From contig DATARS010000126.1 in NCBI GenBank assembly GCA_036269455.1, forward strand, positions 1 through 29,083: 29,083 nt of DNA, written 5' to 3'. The position numbers and the translations under genes are program-made. Below are positions 27,746 through 29,083 of this stretch, one piece after another. Numbering within the stretch: position 1 is the first letter of the stretch; each line of letters starts with the position of its first letter. This DNA comes from CF-96 sp036269455. Its GTDB lineage: Bacteria; Chloroflexota; Dormibacteria; Aeolococcales; Aeolococcaceae. Under the pieces are notes generated by a model. That model did no database searches and had not been told where the DNA came from. It saw nothing but the letters and a program-made list of their open reading frames with translations.

Positions 27746-28708
27746 GTGCGACGAGCAGTCCTGGCAGCCGCGACCCTGCTGTTCCTGGCCGGATGCGGAG
27801 GCGCCGACAACGTGCCCCTCGCGACCGTGCCCGTGATCAGCCCCGCGGCTCTGCTCGAGCCCACCGCCGATCCCAGCCCGGACGCCACGCGCGTGCCCTC
27901 GCCCATGGCCGTCTCGCCCCAGGTGCATGTGCAGCCCACCCAGGTCCCGACCGCGGTGCCCACCTCCGTCCCCACGCTCAGACCCGCACCGGTGGTCCGC
28001 TCCGCCCCCCGCCCCGTCATCACCCGGACGCCCCAACCCGTCGCCACGACCCCGCCCGCCCCGGTCCACGCCGAGCCGGCGAAGGTGGTCAGCGACAACT
28101 GGAGCGGCTACGTCGCCAGGGGCACCTTCTGGCAGGTCGGCGGCTCCTGGACCGAGCCCACCGCGACCTGCACCGCCGCCAGCGCCGAGTCGGTGTTCTG
28201 GGTCGGCCTCGGCGGCTACCCGAGCTATCCGCTCTACCAGGCCGGGTCGGGCGCCTTCTGCCGCAACGGCGCACCCGTCCACGTGCTCTGGTACGAGCTG
28301 CTCAACCCGGGCGCGACCCAGCCACTGGTCGCACTGGTGCAGATCAACCCCGGCGACCACGTCTCCGCCGCGATCGACCTGCACAGCGGCACCGTCCACC
28401 TCGCGGACGATTCGAGCGGCTACAGCAGGGACGTGAGCTTCACGCCCCAGTCGGACACGCTCGGATCGGCCGAATGGATCGCCGAGGCCACCAGCCACGG
28501 CGGCACGGTCTCGACCCTCGCCGACTTCGGCAGCGTCGACTTCGCCGGCTGCAGCGCCAACCTCGGCGCCGCCGGCCTCGCCGCCTGGCCCGCCACCCAG
28601 CTCATCGAGCTGACCCTGACCGACCACAGCGGCGGCCGCGCCGCGCCGGACGACGTCAGCGCCACGCCCGGCGGCGGCGGCTTCACGGTGAACTACCTGG
28701 GCTCGTAG
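27746..28708 (+). CDS. Lipoprotein with eqolisin-type glutamic peptidase (G1) domain
   Basis: This 320-residue protein has a lipoprotein signal (MRRAVLAAATLLFLAGC; lipobox LAGC, Cys17). A Pro/Thr/Val-rich linker (about 20-112) leads to a peptidase G1 domain (about 114-320). The domain begins SDNWSGYVARG, contains FWVGLGG, and shows the two residues known to be catalytic in fungal eqolisins: Gln165 (LYQAGSG) and Glu243 (SAEWIAEA). ADFGSVDF follows, also conserved. Eqolisins are acid-active endopeptidases, so an extracellular acidic habitat is suggested. GGAGGAG (27731-27737) lies 8 bases before the GTG start. The gene begins 120 bases after the tRNA. Confidence 0.88.
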   Translation: MRRAVLAAATLLFLAGCGGADNVPLATVPVISPAALLEPTADPSPDATRVPSPMAVSPQVHVQPTQVPTAVPTSVPTLRPAPVVRSAPRPVITRTPQPVATTPPAPVHAEPAKVVSDNWSGYVARGTFWQVGGSWTEPTATCTAASAESVFWVGLGGYPSYPLYQAGSGAFCRNGAPVHVLWYELLNPGATQPLVALVQINPGDHVSAAIDLHSGTVHLADDSSGYSRDVSFTPQSDTLGSAEWIAEATSHGGTVSTLADFGSVDFAGCSANLGAAGLAAWPATQLIELTLTDHSGGRAAPDDVSATPGGGGFTVNYLGS

Positions 28709-28719
28709 CCGGGTCGGGG

Positions 28720-29083
28720 TCACGACCGGATCCATTCCGGGGGCCGTTTCCAGGCGCCGAGGGTGGTCCGGCCGATCACCTGCCGGTCGGGGGTGGCGAA
28801 GGTGAGGTTGCCGTCAGAGCCCCAGCAGATGTCCACGTCGTCGTGGCAGCGGTCGTGGTGAAATCTGCACAGGGTCAGGAGGTTCCACATCCTGGCGGGA
28901 CCATTCCAGTAGATCGGGATGGTGTGGTGCACCTCTCTGCGCGACGCCGGCATCGCACACCCCGGGAACTGGCAGATGCGATCCCGGCTGTGCACCGCCT
29001 CGCGCATCGCCGGGGAGATGATCTGCTGCTCCCGACCCCGGTCGATCGGCAGCCCGTCGCGCTCGGTCATGGTCACGATGGAT
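28720..29083 (-). CDS. HNH endonuclease domain protein (DUF222/13E12-like), N-terminus outside the window
   Basis: About 121 residues are visible. The frame stays open to the window edge, so the start probably lies beyond it; a GTG at 29076 would give only a 118-residue protein. The HNH core is clear: CQFPGC zinc pair, EVHHTIPI with the paired His, the Asn in MWNLLTLC, and CRFHHDRCHDD. Proteins of this type usually carry a long N-terminal DUF222 region and are abundant, multi-copy and of unclear function in Actinomycetota. The C-terminal FATPDRQVIG tail is typical. It converges on the eqolisin gene with an 11-base gap. Confidence 0.85.
   Translation of the reverse strand, partial: SIVTMTERDGLPIDRGREQQIISPAMREAVHSRDRICQFPGCAMPASRREVHHTIPIYWNGPARMWNLLTLCRFHHDRCHDDVDICWGSDGNLTFATPDRQVIGRTTLGAWKRPPEWIRS

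Noticed and set aside
27536..28735. A long minus-strand open frame spanning the tRNA and the eqolisin gene
   Set aside because: It runs straight through a well-folded tRNA and lacks any recognisable domain. The plus strand has a lipobox and conserved peptidase motifs.
28720..29083. Mobile intron or homing endonuclease insertion
   Set aside because: The HNH protein has the DUF222-type C-terminal form common as a stand-alone chromosomal gene. No interrupted gene, inverted repeats or target duplication is visible.

Overview
This is a very GC-rich, densely coded bacterial window. It carries one tRNA gene and no rRNA, CRISPR array or insertion sequence that I can see. GTG starts are common, and there are single TTG and probable CTG starts. 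Neighbouring genes often overlap by 4 bases at ATGA or GTGA junctions, and several genes appear to be transcribed as leaderless mRNAs. A DsbA-fold protein resembling the mycothiol-dependent nitroreductase Rv2466c, a DUF222-type HNH protein and the promoter style point to Actinomycetota or a related high-GC Terrabacteria lineage such as Dormibacterota or Chloroflexota. The sequence alone does not decide between these. No gap between genes exceeds 300 bases.

Layout. 1-1157 (+): the end of an unknown gene, then a tetratricopeptide-repeat protein. 1167-7098 (-): a membrane-anchored protein with three choice-of-anchor-D repeats; a PiT phosphate transporter coupled to a small membrane protein; a TetR regulator coupled to an MpaB-type (DUF2236) oxygenase; and an orphan MacB/FtsX-type ABC permease. 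7235-9420 (+): a DHA2-type MFS exporter coupled to a CoxG-like protein. 9421-10463 (-): a CoA-binding protein and the Rv2466c-like DsbA protein. 10626-17495 (+): a seven-gene operon encoding two of the three transhydrogenase subunits (pntAB, pntB), a short-chain dehydrogenase, a complete molybdenum hydroxylase (large, FAD and 2Fe-2S subunits) and a crotonase.

17612-21976 is the most unusual block. An ECF sigma factor overlaps a gene that fuses an O6-alkylguanine-DNA alkyltransferase domain to an Ada-type zinc domain. Divergent to it lies a second alkyltransferase, followed by a second MpaB-type oxygenase and an ABC1/UbiB-family kinase. The shared 112-base spacer holds a perfect 9-bp inverted repeat. 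Read outward in each direction, it gives GTGCAACC-N17-(C/T)GTT, the shape of an ECF-type promoter. I infer an alkylation-response module in which an ECF sigma factor, rather than an AraC-type Ada protein, drives the repair genes.

22110-24846 (+): an HD-GYP-type membrane protein with a long Ser/Thr-rich tail, a multi-span membrane protein and a TlpA-like thioredoxin. 24839-25657 (-): a nucleoside phosphorylase. 25769-26542 (+): a J-domain membrane protein. 26530-27042 (-): a HicA-like/winged-helix fusion, divergent from a small single-pass membrane protein (27228-27515) across a palindromic site. 27553-27625: a CAT-anticodon tRNA. 27746-28708 (+): a lipoprotein with an eqolisin (peptidase G1) domain. 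28720-29083 (-): the C-terminal part of an HNH endonuclease cut by the window edge.
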